Both the position numbers and the translations under genes were made by a program. Under the pieces are notes generated by a model. The model saw only the letters and a program-made list of their open reading frames with translations, did no database searches and had not been told where the DNA came from. This document shows, piece by piece, positions 43,735 to 55,500 of a stretch of DNA of 64,000 bases. Position 1 is the stretch's first letter. Every line of letters starts with the position of its first letter. This stretch comes from Urophycis tenuis (taxonomy: Eukaryota; Chordata; Actinopteri; Gadiformes; Phycidae): assembly GCA_036785325.1 (NCBI GenBank), contig JAXIVH010000084.1:434001-498000 (forward strand). Reading direction: 5' to 3'.

Positions 43735-44301
43735 GTGGTTTTCCAAAAAGGGAAGAGTGAACTGACAACCAAAGATGGGACTGTCTTCCGCATTGAGAAA
43801 CTGGAAAGACTGTACTGCATTGAAACGGTAAATAACAATGAAAAATGGGTTGATTACTCAGCCAATGACATAATGTTGAAGGACAAAGTGAATTTAACGT
43901 GTGATGCCAAAACATGGCATGAAATACTGGGACATTGTAACATTGATGATGTGATGAAACTATCTGATGTTGTATTAGGCATGAAAGTCACGGAGGAAAC
44001 TAAGATTGACTGTAATGTTTGCACTGAGGGAAAATTTACCAACAGTAGAAGTAGGAAGGCTGATGCAAAAGCTTGTGTGCCCCTTGAGTTAGTACATACT
44101 GACTTAGCAGGTCCAATAGAGCCACCTGGTCAAGATGGGCATAAATATGCCATCTCATTCACAGATGATTTTTCGGGGGCAGTGGCTGTTTACTTCCTTA
44201 AAAATAAGAGTGATGCAACATTGGCCACAAAGAAGTTCCTGGCAGACAGTGCACCTTATGGTAGTGTCAAATGTATCAGATCAGATAATGGTACAGAGTA
44301 A
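43735..44301 (+). pseudogene. Copia GAG-pre-integrase and integrase core fragment, unit C
   Basis: This is the better preserved copy. The frame runs from VFQKGKSELTTKDGTVFRIE through the HHCC zinc module with both His residues (TWHEILGHCN, CNVC) to the two catalytic Asp motifs (VHTDLAGP and IRSDNGTE). It stops at TAA where B reads on into a duplicated stretch. The QNGTAER motif with the third acidic residue appears as HQNGTAER only after a further shift and a change near 44380. Confidence 0.8.
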
Positions 44302-44929
44302 ACAGGTGAGGCTTTTCGGGCCCTTTTAAGAGAAAAAGGTATCAGACACGAGACATCATCCCCTATACTCTCCACATCAGAACGGAACAGCTGAAAGACA
44401 GTGGAGGACCTTGTTTGAAATGGGGAGATGCATGTTAATAGAAAAGGGGTTACCGAAAGCGTTGTGGCCTTATGCTATTCAAAGTGCAGCCCATATCCGT
44501 AACAGATGTTACAATGAGAGAACTAAAAACACCCCATACTTTATACTAACAGGAAGAAAGCCAGACCTATCAAAAATCAAAAACTGATGAATATGAACCA
44601 GAGATCAACAGCTTCAGAGACGGAAGGTCAGAAATTGAAAAGAGTGGCTCTGAATTGCTACAGAAAGAAGATAGCAAAGAGAAATCTAAATGTAAATCCA
44701 ATCTAAATCAAATCTTAAATAAGAATGAAAATGTACAAAATAATGAAACTACAGATGAGGAAGTTGTTCTGGGTGAAAACAAAAACAAAAAGCTTAGGTT
44801 CAGAGCCTAGTTATGACCAAAACCCTCGCTACCCAAGAAGAGAAAGAAAAGCTCCAAAATACCAAGAGGATTACATACCAGACATTAAAGATAAAGATGT
44901 AACCCATGCTAGTGTTGATTATTGTTTCA

Positions 44930-46190
44930 GGGCAGTGTACGGAGTCCCCCAAACTTATAGAGAAGCCCAGACCGGAGGCACCAGCATGGCAACAAGCCAT
45001 GAAGGAAGAAATGGACTCACTTAAAGAAAACGAAACCTTTGAACTGACTACATTACCTGAGGGTAGGAATACAGTGGGGGGGGGGGGGGGGGGGGGGGGG
45101 ATGGGTCTATGCCTAAAAGAAAAACACAGAAAAGGGAAATGTTTTCAAAGCTAGGTATGTTGCTAAAGGCTACAACCAGGCAGAGGGAATAGACTATAAT
45201 TAAACATTTGCCCCAACAGCAAACATTTGTTCAGTGCGAGCCCTTATGCAAATTGCTGTTCAGAATGATCTCATTGTACATCAAATGGATGTGAAAACAG
45301 CATACTTACATGCTCCAATAGAGGAAGAGATTTACAGAACAACCTGGTTTTGAAAACACATCAGAAACCGGAGAAAAACTTGTATGTAAGTTAAAGAAAT
45401 CCCTTTATGGTCTGAAACAATCTGGAAGGAATTGGTACAAACTTCTGAATGATCACCTAGAACAAGACAACTTTGAGAGGAACCTATCTGACCACTGTGT
45501 GTACAAGAAACAGATAGGAAGTGAGACAAGTATGTTTACATGCAGCAAGAAATTCGAATTTCTGATCGGATCAGATAATGACATGCGTAAAACCGGATCA
45601 CTTGTCCGAGTATACATGCCGTTCAGAGAATCGGATTAACAGCCCGAGCATGGGCTGACTCTGGACGCTATGTGGCGCTGCGCATGTGCAGAATGGCACT
45701 GCGCGTGCGCAGAATGCAAAATCCGATTCAGATCCGATTGCTGAGTATACATGCCGTTAAAAGTCCGACTATGAACGAATTATCCAGGTGTTGTTATCCG
45801 ATTTTGAGATGTCTGAAGTAGGTCCGAAGTAGGTCGGATTAAGGTGTTTACATGCACTTCAAAAGTCCGAACGATGTCTTATACGATTAGAAATTCGAAT
45901 TTCTTGCTGCATGTAAACGTACTGAGTGATCATATGGGTAGATGATTTAATCATTACAGCCAGCAATAGTGTCCTACTCAACAGCTTCAAAAACACTATG
46001 AGATCACAATTCAACATGAAGGATCTGGGAAAATTTTCATATTTCTTGGGCATACCGTTTGATCAAAAGAAAGACAAAATTACGATGAACCAAAAACAAT
46101 ACATACTAAAAATGCTTGAAAGAAATCGTAACAGAATGGTTCAGCCTCCACAAGCATTGCTCCTGTTGGATGTTTTCTCACATGGACCAG
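44930..46190 (+). pseudogene. Copia reverse transcriptase fragment, unit C (split by a TIR element)
   Basis: The RVT_2 pieces are in the same order as in B. The QMDVKTAYLHAP and KKSLYGLKQSGRNWY motifs lie before the nested element. IIWVDDLIITAS with an intact VDD, and then FLGIPFDQKKDKITMNQKQY, lie after it. A G tract at 45076-45100 and frame breaks before it disrupt the N-terminal part. It is non-functional. Confidence 0.8.
45531..45921. mobile_element. 391-bp TIR element inside the copia reverse transcriptase
   Basis: Terminal inverted repeats of 33 bp begin TATGTTTACATGCAGCAAG at the left, and the right end is the complement with one mismatch. The internal sequence has several TCCGAT/ATCGGA motifs in both orientations and no ORF. 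The unit B copia copy is uninterrupted here, so insertion happened after B and C separated. The target-site duplication is unclear and the superfamily is not assigned. Confidence 0.8.
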
Positions 46191-46197
46191 GTGAGGC

Positions 46198-46558
46198 TGT
46201 CATGATCTGTGTCTGTGTTCTGTCATTTTCATTGGTTTGCTTTGTGTTTCCCCTTGTCTTGGTCTGTGTCTGTCTGGTTTTCATTGGTTTGCTCTGTGTT
46301 TCCCCTGTGTCCTGTTTCCCTTGGTGATTGCCCCATCATGTTCACCTGTGTCTTGTTCCCTCACCTGTCTTGGGTTTGTAATTAGTCTGTGTATTTAAGT
46401 CCTGTTCTGTTCAGTCTTTGTCCGAGTCTCGTCGTTCATGTGAGTTGTCATCTGTCTGTTCCTGTATCTTTGCCTTAGTTTTGAATTAAAAGAGCAAAAG
46501 TACTCCTGCCTGCCTCGCCTCTCTGCACTTTGGTCCAACCCCTCCACAACTCGTGACA
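46198..46558 (+). mobile_element. LTR, plus orientation, of an inverted LTR pair
   Basis: It begins TGTCATGATC and ends CTCGTGACA. It has a TATTTAAG box near 46393, a TTAAAAGAG stretch near 46485 and the classic short inverted ends TGTCA/TGACA. A leader and an ATG (46576) follow, as in fish Ty3-type elements. It is a different LTR family from the one at 2609. Confidence 0.7.
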
Positions 46559-46575
46559 GAAGACTCGGACCAAGA

Positions 46576-46950
46576 ATGGACCCAGCAAAGAGGGATCCAT
46601 ACTGGGGCACCCGTTTGGCACGGGGGGACCTCGGTCAGCCAGACGGGCCACCAAGCCTCAGAACGGGCCAGCTGAGGCCAACCCGTTCTGTGGAACCCGT
46701 CTGGCATTCGGAGGACCGCGGTCTGCGAGACGGGCCACCAAGCCTCAGAACGGGCCAGCTGAGGCCAACCCGTTCTGTGGAACCCGTCTGTCATTCGGAG
46801 GACCGTGGTCTGCCAGACGGGCCACCAAGCCTCAGAACGGGCCAGCTGAGGCCAACCCGTTCTGTGGAACCCGTCTGGCATTCGGAGGACCGCGGTCTGC
46901 GAGACGGGCCACCAAGCCTGCGGCTCCGCTGTCCAGCCAGGCCGCTGTGA
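46576..46950 (+). pseudogene. Gag-like start with an 87-bp tandem repeat
   Basis: The ORF begins MDPAKRDPYWGTRLARGDLG and then repeats a 29-residue unit (DGPPSLRTGQLRPTRSVEPV and so on) three and a half times. GACGGGCCACC recurs at about 46643, 46730, 46817 and 46904. The DPYWGTRLARG phrase is shared with the gag-like ORFs at 3141 and 28015. No protease, polymerase or integrase is present. Confidence 0.5.
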
Positions 46951-47171
46951 CTGACACTGGAGGGGAGATGATCACGCTGTTTGAGTGGTTCAGACGGCGG
47001 GTTGTCTTCCCTCACTACCAGGATGAGCCGCAGCGGCCTCCTGTTCCCGCTGGGCCGCAGCGCCCTCCTGTCTCCGCCGCTGGGCCGCAGCGTCCTCCTG
47101 TCTCCGCCGCTGGGCCGCAGCGTCCTCCTGTCTCCGCCGCTGGGCCGCAGCTGTCTCCAGTTGGGGAGGTC

Positions 47172-47518
47172 TGTCAAGGAGTTGTGGAGGGGTTGGACCC
47201 AAGTGCAGAGGCGAGGCAGGCAGGAATACTTTTGCTCTTTTAATGCAAAACTAAAGCAAAGATACAGGAACAGACAGATGACAACTCACATGAACGGCGA
47301 CGACACCAAACAACGACAAGACTCGGACAGAAGACATGACTTAAATACACAGACTAATTACCAACCCAAGACAGGTGAGGGAACAAGACACAGGTGAACA
47401 CAATGGGGCAATCAACCAGGAGGGAATCAGGACACAGGGAAAACACAGAGCAAACCAATGACAAGGGGAAACAGAGCAAACCAATGAAAACAATAGAACA
47501 CAGACACAGATCATGACA
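47172..47518 (-). mobile_element. LTR, minus orientation, of an inverted LTR pair
   Basis: This is the reverse complement of the LTR at 46198-46558, with small indels. It ends at 47518 in ATCATGACA, the complement of the LTR start. The two LTRs face each other around 613 bp. The minus-side internal part carries the 30-bp GC-rich repeat (47026-47155) in inverted orientation. Confidence 0.75.
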
Positions 47519-48470
47519 CGTGTAGAACATTGTAAATCAACATTGTAAATAAAAATCATTGTGTATAGTTTTTAAATGTTTCCCTTTTTTATATGCCTGA
47601 ACATTTTATATGCCTGAAAGTTGCCTTATAGAGTAAATACTTCTGGAGCCAAAAAACTGCAGAGCCACCTTTTGTCTCATATCTAATACAATTGTCTAGC
47701 ACCTGTGGATTACCTTTGGATGTGCGCACCACCCCTCTTTCTAAGATCCCTTTTTTTATATAACTTTGTTTGCACCACCTCTCTTTCAGTCATTCAATAA
47801 TACACACTTTTTTGGTTAGAAAAAGATTTATTTTGGATATTGAAAAAAATGCAAATGACAGTGCTTCATTGTTTGTTGTTTTGCTTTACGGCTATTGTGT
47901 AGCATCTTCTTGATGGTTCGCTGGATTAAGGTTTCTTTGTGACACTTGTATCCGCACAAGTTTAGATGTGGGTGTTGGCTGTACCGGGGCAAGCAGGCAG
48001 AGCCGTCTTGGGTCATCAGGCCTCATAATGATCTTGCGAGGAAGATCATTGAGTAGATCATTAAGTTCCACTCCCAAGATGAGAGGATGGCCGTCATTTG
48101 TTTTAGTTTTGTTGTTTTTGTTGTTGTTGCTTTTTTGTTGTTTTTTTTGGGGGGGTCCATAACTGCATTCTGTCAGGGGGCCCAGAATTATAGGGACGTC
48201 CCTTATCGTCATGTTCCTCAGATCTCACTCCAAATCTTTTCTGAAATCTTACTCACTAACTGCATACATTCACTGAACAAAGATTGTGAAAATAAAGGCA
48301 AATTTATCACCAGAAATGTCATCTAAATGCAATTTAATGCAGAATGATATCAACCAATACATGGAACATCATCCATTTCGTTTTGGCAGACAGAAACTTT
48401 TTGAGGTCTCTTAATGAGGAGATGAGGACATGAGGAGTGCTGAGGATGGAGGCTGGAGTCTGTATATTTG
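47519..48470. other. Unit C-only sequence with a minus-strand ORF fragment
   Basis: It is absent from units A and B. On the minus strand, 48092-47892 encodes GHPLILGVELNDLLNDLPRK, continues with MRPDDPRRLCLLAP, and ends in TAG. The look is that of a C-terminal exon of a protein, perhaps from a transposable element, but I do not recognise it. The upstream CAA-rich stretch gives no convincing acceptor. The rest is AT-rich and non-coding. Confidence 0.4.
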
Positions 48471-49270
48471 GTTTTCTTCGACTTAAGACTTTGTTTGTTC
48501 ATTCTGGAATCCCAAGCCAGCAAACACGGAGCTGGAGGATTATAAAGGTTTGTTCATCGAGGTCAAATCACCTCCTTTTCAATCTGGACCATAGGCCTAC
48601 TTGTCAAAAATCTGACCACCACTATTATAAACATCAGAACATTGAAAGATTTCTTAGAGGCATAAAAAATACGTTATTCTTAAATGACGACGTTTTTAAA
48701 GGTCCGGTGTGTAAACTCAAGGTGGCCTCCTAGCGGTGAGGTTGCAGATTGCAACCAACTGAACCCCCCTCCCACTCACTCCTAACATGTACTGTATAAT
48801 TGACTAAAACAAGTTTACAAAATAAGCGCACAATAATACGAGATCTCAGATGGGAGTTTGCTCTGCGCCTCTCGTCGTTTCTTTACAGTTTACATGGAGA
48901 ATGATTTACAAGGTAGGAAAGAAAAAAACCCTTTCAATCCAGAGCCTGACCTGGGGGTTAGATACTGCCGGTAAATGTCCATCCTTTATATTATGTCTAT
49001 CCTTTATAGTTCTATTTATTATTATTTTTGTCTTTATTCAGATTATGACAATAATTACACAACTCAAATTCACTAACTTTAATTGTGATTCACTATATGC
49101 AACTGGTCTAAATTTGACTCAATCACTCATGTGATTAATTTACATCCAATCAGATTACAGACACTGTACTGGGTGTATACTGAGTATACAGTGTATAATG
49201 GTCACACATACAGTGACCATCACACCCCCATCATCATCATGGTCTTCATCATGTCAATTTATCCATGTGT

Positions 49271-49321
<51 letters not shown>

Positions 49322-49573
49322 GGGGGCATGAAGCTGTTGTATAGTTACCTTGTGTTATCTACCCCTTACATACATGCTGTATATATTATACATAAATAAT
49401 AGACCCCTTCAGTCAGGAATAGTGGTAGTAGTAGTAGAGTAGCTGGTTATCTTTTTTTTCAATAGTCTGCTCGACATTATATGTTATCTAGCATCAGACA
49501 GTATTTATTTTAAATGCTATTAAACTATACAACTATATATCTACTATTTATAAAAGACAGTCGCGTTGAATTT
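48471..49573. other. Shared non-coding sequence with a deletion junction, unit C
   Basis: Positions 48471-48962 match 3421-3903 of unit A. At about 48962-48972 the sequence jumps to the part equivalent to A 9288. This deletes about 5.4 kb of A-type (about 1.5 kb of B-type) sequence, including the hAT MITE. A GT tract running into about 22 G residues (49267-49326) follows. A further stretch equivalent to A 9700-9760 is also missing near 49410. Confidence 0.7.
49504..49509 (-). terminator. AATAAA polyadenylation signal of the gene, copy C
   Basis: The hexamer lies about 65 nt downstream, on the minus strand, of the TAA at 49576-49574, as in unit A. Confidence 0.45.
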
Positions 49574-52500
49574 TTAATTCAATTCATTTTTATTTAAAGA
49601 ACTGGCCTCAGTGAGGACAGGGGCTTTATTTTCCTTTCTCTTCCTCCCAGGGGCCTCAGTGAGGGGAGCAGCCTCAGCGAGGAGAGGGGCTGCAGTGGAG
49701 TTAGCAGCCTCAGTGATGAGAGGGGCATCGGTGAACGGAGAGCCTTCAGTGATGAGATGGGCTTTGGTTTCCTGTCTCTTCTTCCCTGGGTCCTCAGTGA
49801 GGGGAGCAGCCTCAGTGAGGAGAGGGGCCTCAATGGAGCAAGCAGCCTCAGTGATGAGAGGGGCATCGGTGAATGGAGAGCCTTCAGTGATGAGATGGGC
49901 TTTGGTTTCCTGTCTCTTCTTCCCTGGGTCCTCAGTGAGGGGAGCAGCCTCAGTGAGGAGAGGGGCCTCAATGGAGCAAGCAGCCTCAGTGATGAGAGGG
50001 GCATCGGCGAGGAGAGGGGCCACAGTGAGGAGAGGGGCTTTGGTTTCCTGTCTCTTCTTCCCTGGGGCCTCAGTGAGGGGAGCAGCCTCAGTGAGGAGAG
50101 GGGCCTCAATGGAGCAAGCAGCCTCAGTGATGAGAGGGGCATCGGTGAACGGAGAGCCTTCAGTGAGGAGAGGGGCTTTAGTTTCCTGTCTCTTCTTCCC
50201 TGGATCCTCAGTGAGGGGAGCAGCCTCAGTGAGGAGAGGGGCCTCAATGGAGCAAGCAGCCTCAGTGATGAGAGGGGCATCGGTGAACGGAGAGCCTTCA
50301 GTGAGGAGAGGGGGTTTATTTTCCTGTGTCTTCTTCCCTGGGTCCTCAGTGAGGGGACCAGCCTCAGCAAGAAGAGGTGCTACAGTCAGGAGAGTTGCCA
50401 CAATGGAGTTCGTAGCCCCAGTGAGGGGAGGAGTCTCAGTGAGGGGAGGAGGTTCACTGAGTGGAGAGCCTTCAGTGAGGAGAGAGGCTTTAGTTTCCTG
50501 TCTCTTCTTCCCTGGGTCCTCAGTGAGGGGACCAGCCTCAGTGAGGAGAGGGGCCACAGCGAGGAGAGGGGCCACAAACCGGAGGGGCCACAGTGGATTT
50601 AGCAGTCTCAGTGAGGGGAGGAGTCCCAGTGAGTGGAGAGCCTTCAGTGAGGAGAGGGGCTTTAGTTTCCTGTCTCTTCTTCCCTGGGTCCTCAGTGAGG
50701 GGAGCAGCCTCAGTGAGGAGAGGGGCCTCAATGGAGCAAGCCGCCTCAGTGATGAGAGGGGCATCGGTGAACGGAGAGCCTTCAGTAATGAGATGGGTTT
50801 TGGTTTCCTGTCTCTTCTTCCCTGGGTCCTCAGTGAGGGGACCAGCCTCAGCAAGGAGAGGGGCAAAAGTCAGGAGAGGGGCCACAGTCCGGATGGGCCA
50901 CAGTGGAGGTAGCAGTCTCAGTGAGGGGAGGTGTCTCAGTGAGTGGAGAGCCTTCAGTGAGGAGAGGGGCTTTAGTTTTCTGTCTCTTCTTCCCTGAGTC
51001 CTCAGTGAGGGGACCAGACTCAGTGAGGGGAGGGGGCTCAATGGAGTAAGCAGCCTCAGTGATGAGAGGGGCATCGGCGAGTGGAGAGCCTTCAGTGATG
51101 AGAAGGGCTTTGGTTTCCTGTCTCTTCTTCCCTGGGTCCTCATTGAGGGGACCAGCCTCAGCAAGGAGAGGGGCCAAAAGTCAGGAGAGGGGCCACAGTG
51201 GAGTTAGCAGCCTCAGTGAAGGGAGGTGTCTCAGTGAGTGTCTCAAAGCCAGGAGAGGGGCCACAGTGGATTTAGCAGCCTCAGTGAGGGGAGGAGTCTC
51301 AGTGAGTGGAGAGCCTTCAGTGAGGAGAGGGGCTTTAGTTTCCTGTCTCTTCTTCCCTGGGTCCTCAGTTAGGGGATCAGCCTCAATGAGGAGAGGGGCC
51401 TCAATGTAGTTAGCAGCCTCAGTGATGAGAGGGGCATCGGTGAACGGAGAGCCTTCAGTGATGAGATGGGCTTTGGTTTCCTGTCTCTTCTTCCCTGGGT
51501 CCTCAGTGAGGGGACCAGCCTCAGCAAGGAGAGGGGCGAAAGTCAGGAGAGGGGCCACAGTCCGGATGGGCCACAGTGGAGTTAGCAGTCTCAGTGAGGG
51601 GAGGTGTCTCGGTGAGTGGTGAGCCTTCAGTGAGGAGAGGGTCTTTAGTTTCCTGTCTCTTCCTCCCTGGGTCCTCAGTGAGGGGACCAGCCTCAGTGAG
51701 GAGAGGGGCCTCAATGGAGTAAGCAGCCTCAGTAATGAGAGGGGCATCGGTGAGTTGAGAGCCTTCAGTGATGAGAAGGGCTTTGGTTTCCTGTCTCTTC
51801 TTCCCTGGGTCCACAGTGAGGGGACCAGCCTCAGTGAAGAGAGGGGCCTCAATGGAGCAAGCAGCCTCAGTGATGAGAGGGGCATTGGTGAACGGAGAGC
51901 CTTCAGTGAGGAGAGGGTCTTTAGTTTCCTGTCTCTTCTTCCCTGGGTCCTCATGAGGGGACCAGACTCAGTGAGGAGAGGGGGCTCAATGGAGTAAGCA
52001 GCCTCAGTGATGAGAGGGGCATCGGTGAGTGGAGAGCCTTCAGTGATGAGAAGGGCTTTGGTTTCCTGTCTCTTCTTCCCTGGGTCCTCAGTGAGGGGAC
52101 CAGCCTCAGCAAGGAGAGGGGCCAAAAGTCAGGAGAGGGGCCACAGTGGAGTTAGCAGCCTCAGTGAGGGGAGGTGTGTTAGTGAGTGTCTCAAAGCCAG
52201 GAGAGGGGCCACAGTGGATTTAGCAGCCTCAGTGAGGGGAGGATTCTCAGTGAGTGGAGAGCCTACAGTGAGGAGAGGGGCTTTAGTTTCCTGTCTCTTC
52301 TTCCCTGGGTCCTCAGTGAGGGGAGCAGCCTCAGTGAGGAGAGGGGCCTCAATGGAGCAAGCCGCCTCAGTGATGAGAGGGGCATCGGTGAACGGAGAGC
52401 CTTCAGTAATGAGATGGGTTTTGGTTTCCTGTCTCTTCTTCCCTGGGTCCTCAGTGAGGGGACCAGCCTCAGCAAGGAGAGGGGCAAAAGTCAGGAGAGG

Positions 52501-55500
52501 GGCCACAGTCCGGATGGGCCACAGTGGAGGTAGCAGTCTCAGTGAGGGGAGGTGTCTCAGTGAGTGGAGAGCCTTCAGTGAGGAGAGGGGCTTTAGTTTT
52601 CTGTCTCTTCTTCCCTGAGTCCTCAGTGAGGGGACCAGACTCAGTGAGGGGAGGGGGCTCAATGGAGTAAGCAGCCTCAGTGATGAGAGGGGCATCGGCG
52701 AGTGGAGAGCCTTCAGTGATGAGAAGGGCTTTGGTTTCCTGTCTCTTCTTCCCTGGGTCCTCATTGAGGGGACCAGCCTCAGCAAGGAGAGGGGCCAAAA
52801 GTCAGGAGAGGGGCCACAGTGGAGTTAGCAGCCTCAGTGAAGGGAGGTGTCTCAGTGAGTGTCTCAAAGCCAGGAGAGGGGCCACAGTGGATTTAGCAGC
52901 CTCAGTGAGGGGAGGAGTCTCAGTGAGTGGAGAGCCTTCAGTGAGGAGAGGGGCTTTAGTTTCCTGTCTCTTCTTCCCTGGGTCCTCAGTTAGGGGATCA
53001 GCCTCAATGAGGAGAGGGGCCTCAATGTAGTTAGCAGCCTCAGTGATGAGAGGGGCATCGGTGAACGGAGAGCCTTCAGTGATGAGATGGGCTTTGGTTT
53101 CCTGTCTCTTCTTCCCTGGGTCCTCAGTGAGGGGACCAGCCTCAGCAAGGAGAGGGGCGAAAGTCAGGAGAGGGGCCACAGTCCGGATGGGCCACAGTGG
53201 AGTTAGCAGTCTCAGTGAGGGGAGGTGTCTCGGTGAGTGGTGAGCCTTCAGTGAGGAGAGGGTCTTTAGTTTCCTGTCTCTTCCTCCCTGGGTCCTCAGT
53301 GAGGGAACCAGCCTCAGTGAGGAGAGGGGCCTCAATGGAGTAAGCAGCCTCAGTAATGAGAGGGGCATCGGTGAGTTGAGAGCCTTCAGTGATGAGAAGG
53401 GCTTTGGTTTCCTGTCTCTTCTTCCCTGGGTCCACAGTGAGGGGACCAGCCTCAGTGAAGAGAGGGGCCTCAATGGAGCAAGCAGCCTCAGTGATGAGAG
53501 GGGCATTGGTGAACGGAGAGCCTTCAGTGAGGAGAGGGTCTTTAGTTTCCCGTCTCTTCTTCCCTGGGTCCTCATGAGGGGACCAGACTCAGTGAGGAGA
53601 GGGGGCTCAATGGAGTAAGCAGCCTCAGTGATGAGAGGGGCATCGGTGAGTGGAGAGCCTTCAGTGATGAGAAGGGCTTTGGTTTCCTGTCTCTTCTTCC
53701 CTGGGTCCTCAGTGAGGGGACCAGCCTCAGCAAGGAGAGGGGCCAAAAGTCAGGAGAGGGGCCACAGTGGAGTTAGCAGCCTCAGTGAGGGGAGGTGTGT
53801 CGGTGAGTGTCTCAAAGCCAGGAGAGGGGCCACAGTGGATTTAGCAGCCTCAGTGAGGGGAGGATTCTCAGTGAGTGGAGAGCCTACAGTGAGGAGAGGG
53901 GCTTTAGTTTCCTGTCTCTTCTTCCCTGGGTCCTCAGTGAGGGGACCAGCCTCAATGAGGATAGGGGCCTCAATGTAGTTAGCAGCCTCAGTGATGAGAG
54001 GGGCATCGGTGAACGGAGAGCCTTCAGTGATGAGATGGGCTTTGGTTTCCTGTCTCTTCTTCCCTGGGTCCTCAGTGAGGGGACCAGCCTCAGCAAGGAG
54101 AGGGGCCAATGTCAGGAGAGGGGCCACAGTCCGGATGGGCCACAGTGGAGTTAGCAGTCTCAGTGAGGGGAGGTGTCTCAGTGAGTGGAGAGCCTTCAGT
54201 GAGGAGAGGGTCTTTAGTTTCCTGTCTCTTCCTCCCTGGGTCCTCAGTGAGGGGACCAGCCTCAGTGAGGAGAGGGGCCTCAATGGAGCAAGCAGCCTCA
54301 GTGATGAGAGGAGCATCGGTGAACGGAGAGCCTTCAGTGAGGAGAGGGTCTTTAGTTTTCTGTTTCTTCTTCCCTGAGTCCTCAGTGAGGGGACCAGACT
54401 CAGTGAGGGGAGGGGGCTCAATGGAGTAAGCAGCCTCAGTGATGAGAGGGGCATGGGTGAGTGGAGAGCCTTCAGTGATGAGAAGGGATTTGGTTTCCTG
54501 TCTCTTCTTCCCTGGGTCCTCATTGAGGGGACCAGCCTCAGCAAGGAGAGGGGCCAAAAGTCAGGAGAGGGGCCACTGGAGTTAGCAGCCTCAGTGAGGG
54601 GAGGTGTCTCAGTGAGTGTCTCAAAGCCAGGAGAGGGGCCACAGTGGATTTAGCAGCCTCAGTGAGGGGAGGAGTCTCAGTGAGTGGAGAGCCTTCAGTG
54701 AGGAGAGGGGCTTTAGTTTCCTGTCTCTTCTTCCCTGGGTCCTCAGTGAGGGGACCAGCCTCAATGAGGAGAGGGGCCTCAATGTAGTTAGCAGCCTCAG
54801 TGATGAGAGGGGCATCGGTGAACGGAGAGCCTTCAGTGATGAGATGGGCTTTGGTTTCCTGTCTCTTCTTCCCTGGGTCCTCAGTGAGGGGACCAGTCTC
54901 AGCAAGGAGAGGGGCGAAAGTCAGGAGAGGGGCCACAGTCCGGATGGGCCACAGTGGAGTTAGCAGTCTCAGTGAGGGGAGGTGTCTCGGTGAGTGGAGA
55001 GCCTTCAGTGAGGAGAGGGTCTTTAGTTTCCTGTCTCTTCCTCCCTGGGTCCTCAGTGAGGGGACCAGCCTCAGTGAGGAGAGGGGCCTCAATGGAGTAA
55101 GCAGCCTCAGTAATGAGAGGGGCATCGGTGAGTTGAGAGCCTTCAGTGATGAGAAGGGCTTTGGTTTCCTGTCTCTTCTTCCCTGGGTCCACAGTGAGGG
55201 GACCAGCCTCAGTGAAGAGAGGGGCCTCAATGGAGCAAGCAGCCTCAGTGATGAGAGGGGCATTGGTGAACGGAGAGCCTTCAGTGAGGAGAGGGTCTTT
55301 AGTTTCCTGTCTCTTCTTCCCTGGGTCCTCATGAGGGGACCAGACTCAGTGAGGAGAGGGGGCTCAATGGAGTAAGCAGCCTCAGTGATGAGAGGGGCAT
55401 CGTTGAGTGGAGAGCCTTCAGTGATGAGAAGGGCTTTGGTTTCCTGTCTCTTCTTCCCTGGGTCCTCAGTGAGGGGACCAGCCTCAGCAAGGAGAGGGGC

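Larger units (their letters stand above)
43405..46190 (+). mobile_element. Degenerate Ty1/copia retrotransposon, unit C
   Basis: It has the same extent and the same nested SINE head (43609-43684) as the unit B copy, which shows shared descent. C-specific changes are a roughly 170-bp deletion after the integrase (the segment corresponding to B 25519-25688), a G run of about 24, and a 391-bp TIR element in the reverse transcriptase. It joins directly to an LTR of another element at 46198. Confidence 0.8.
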
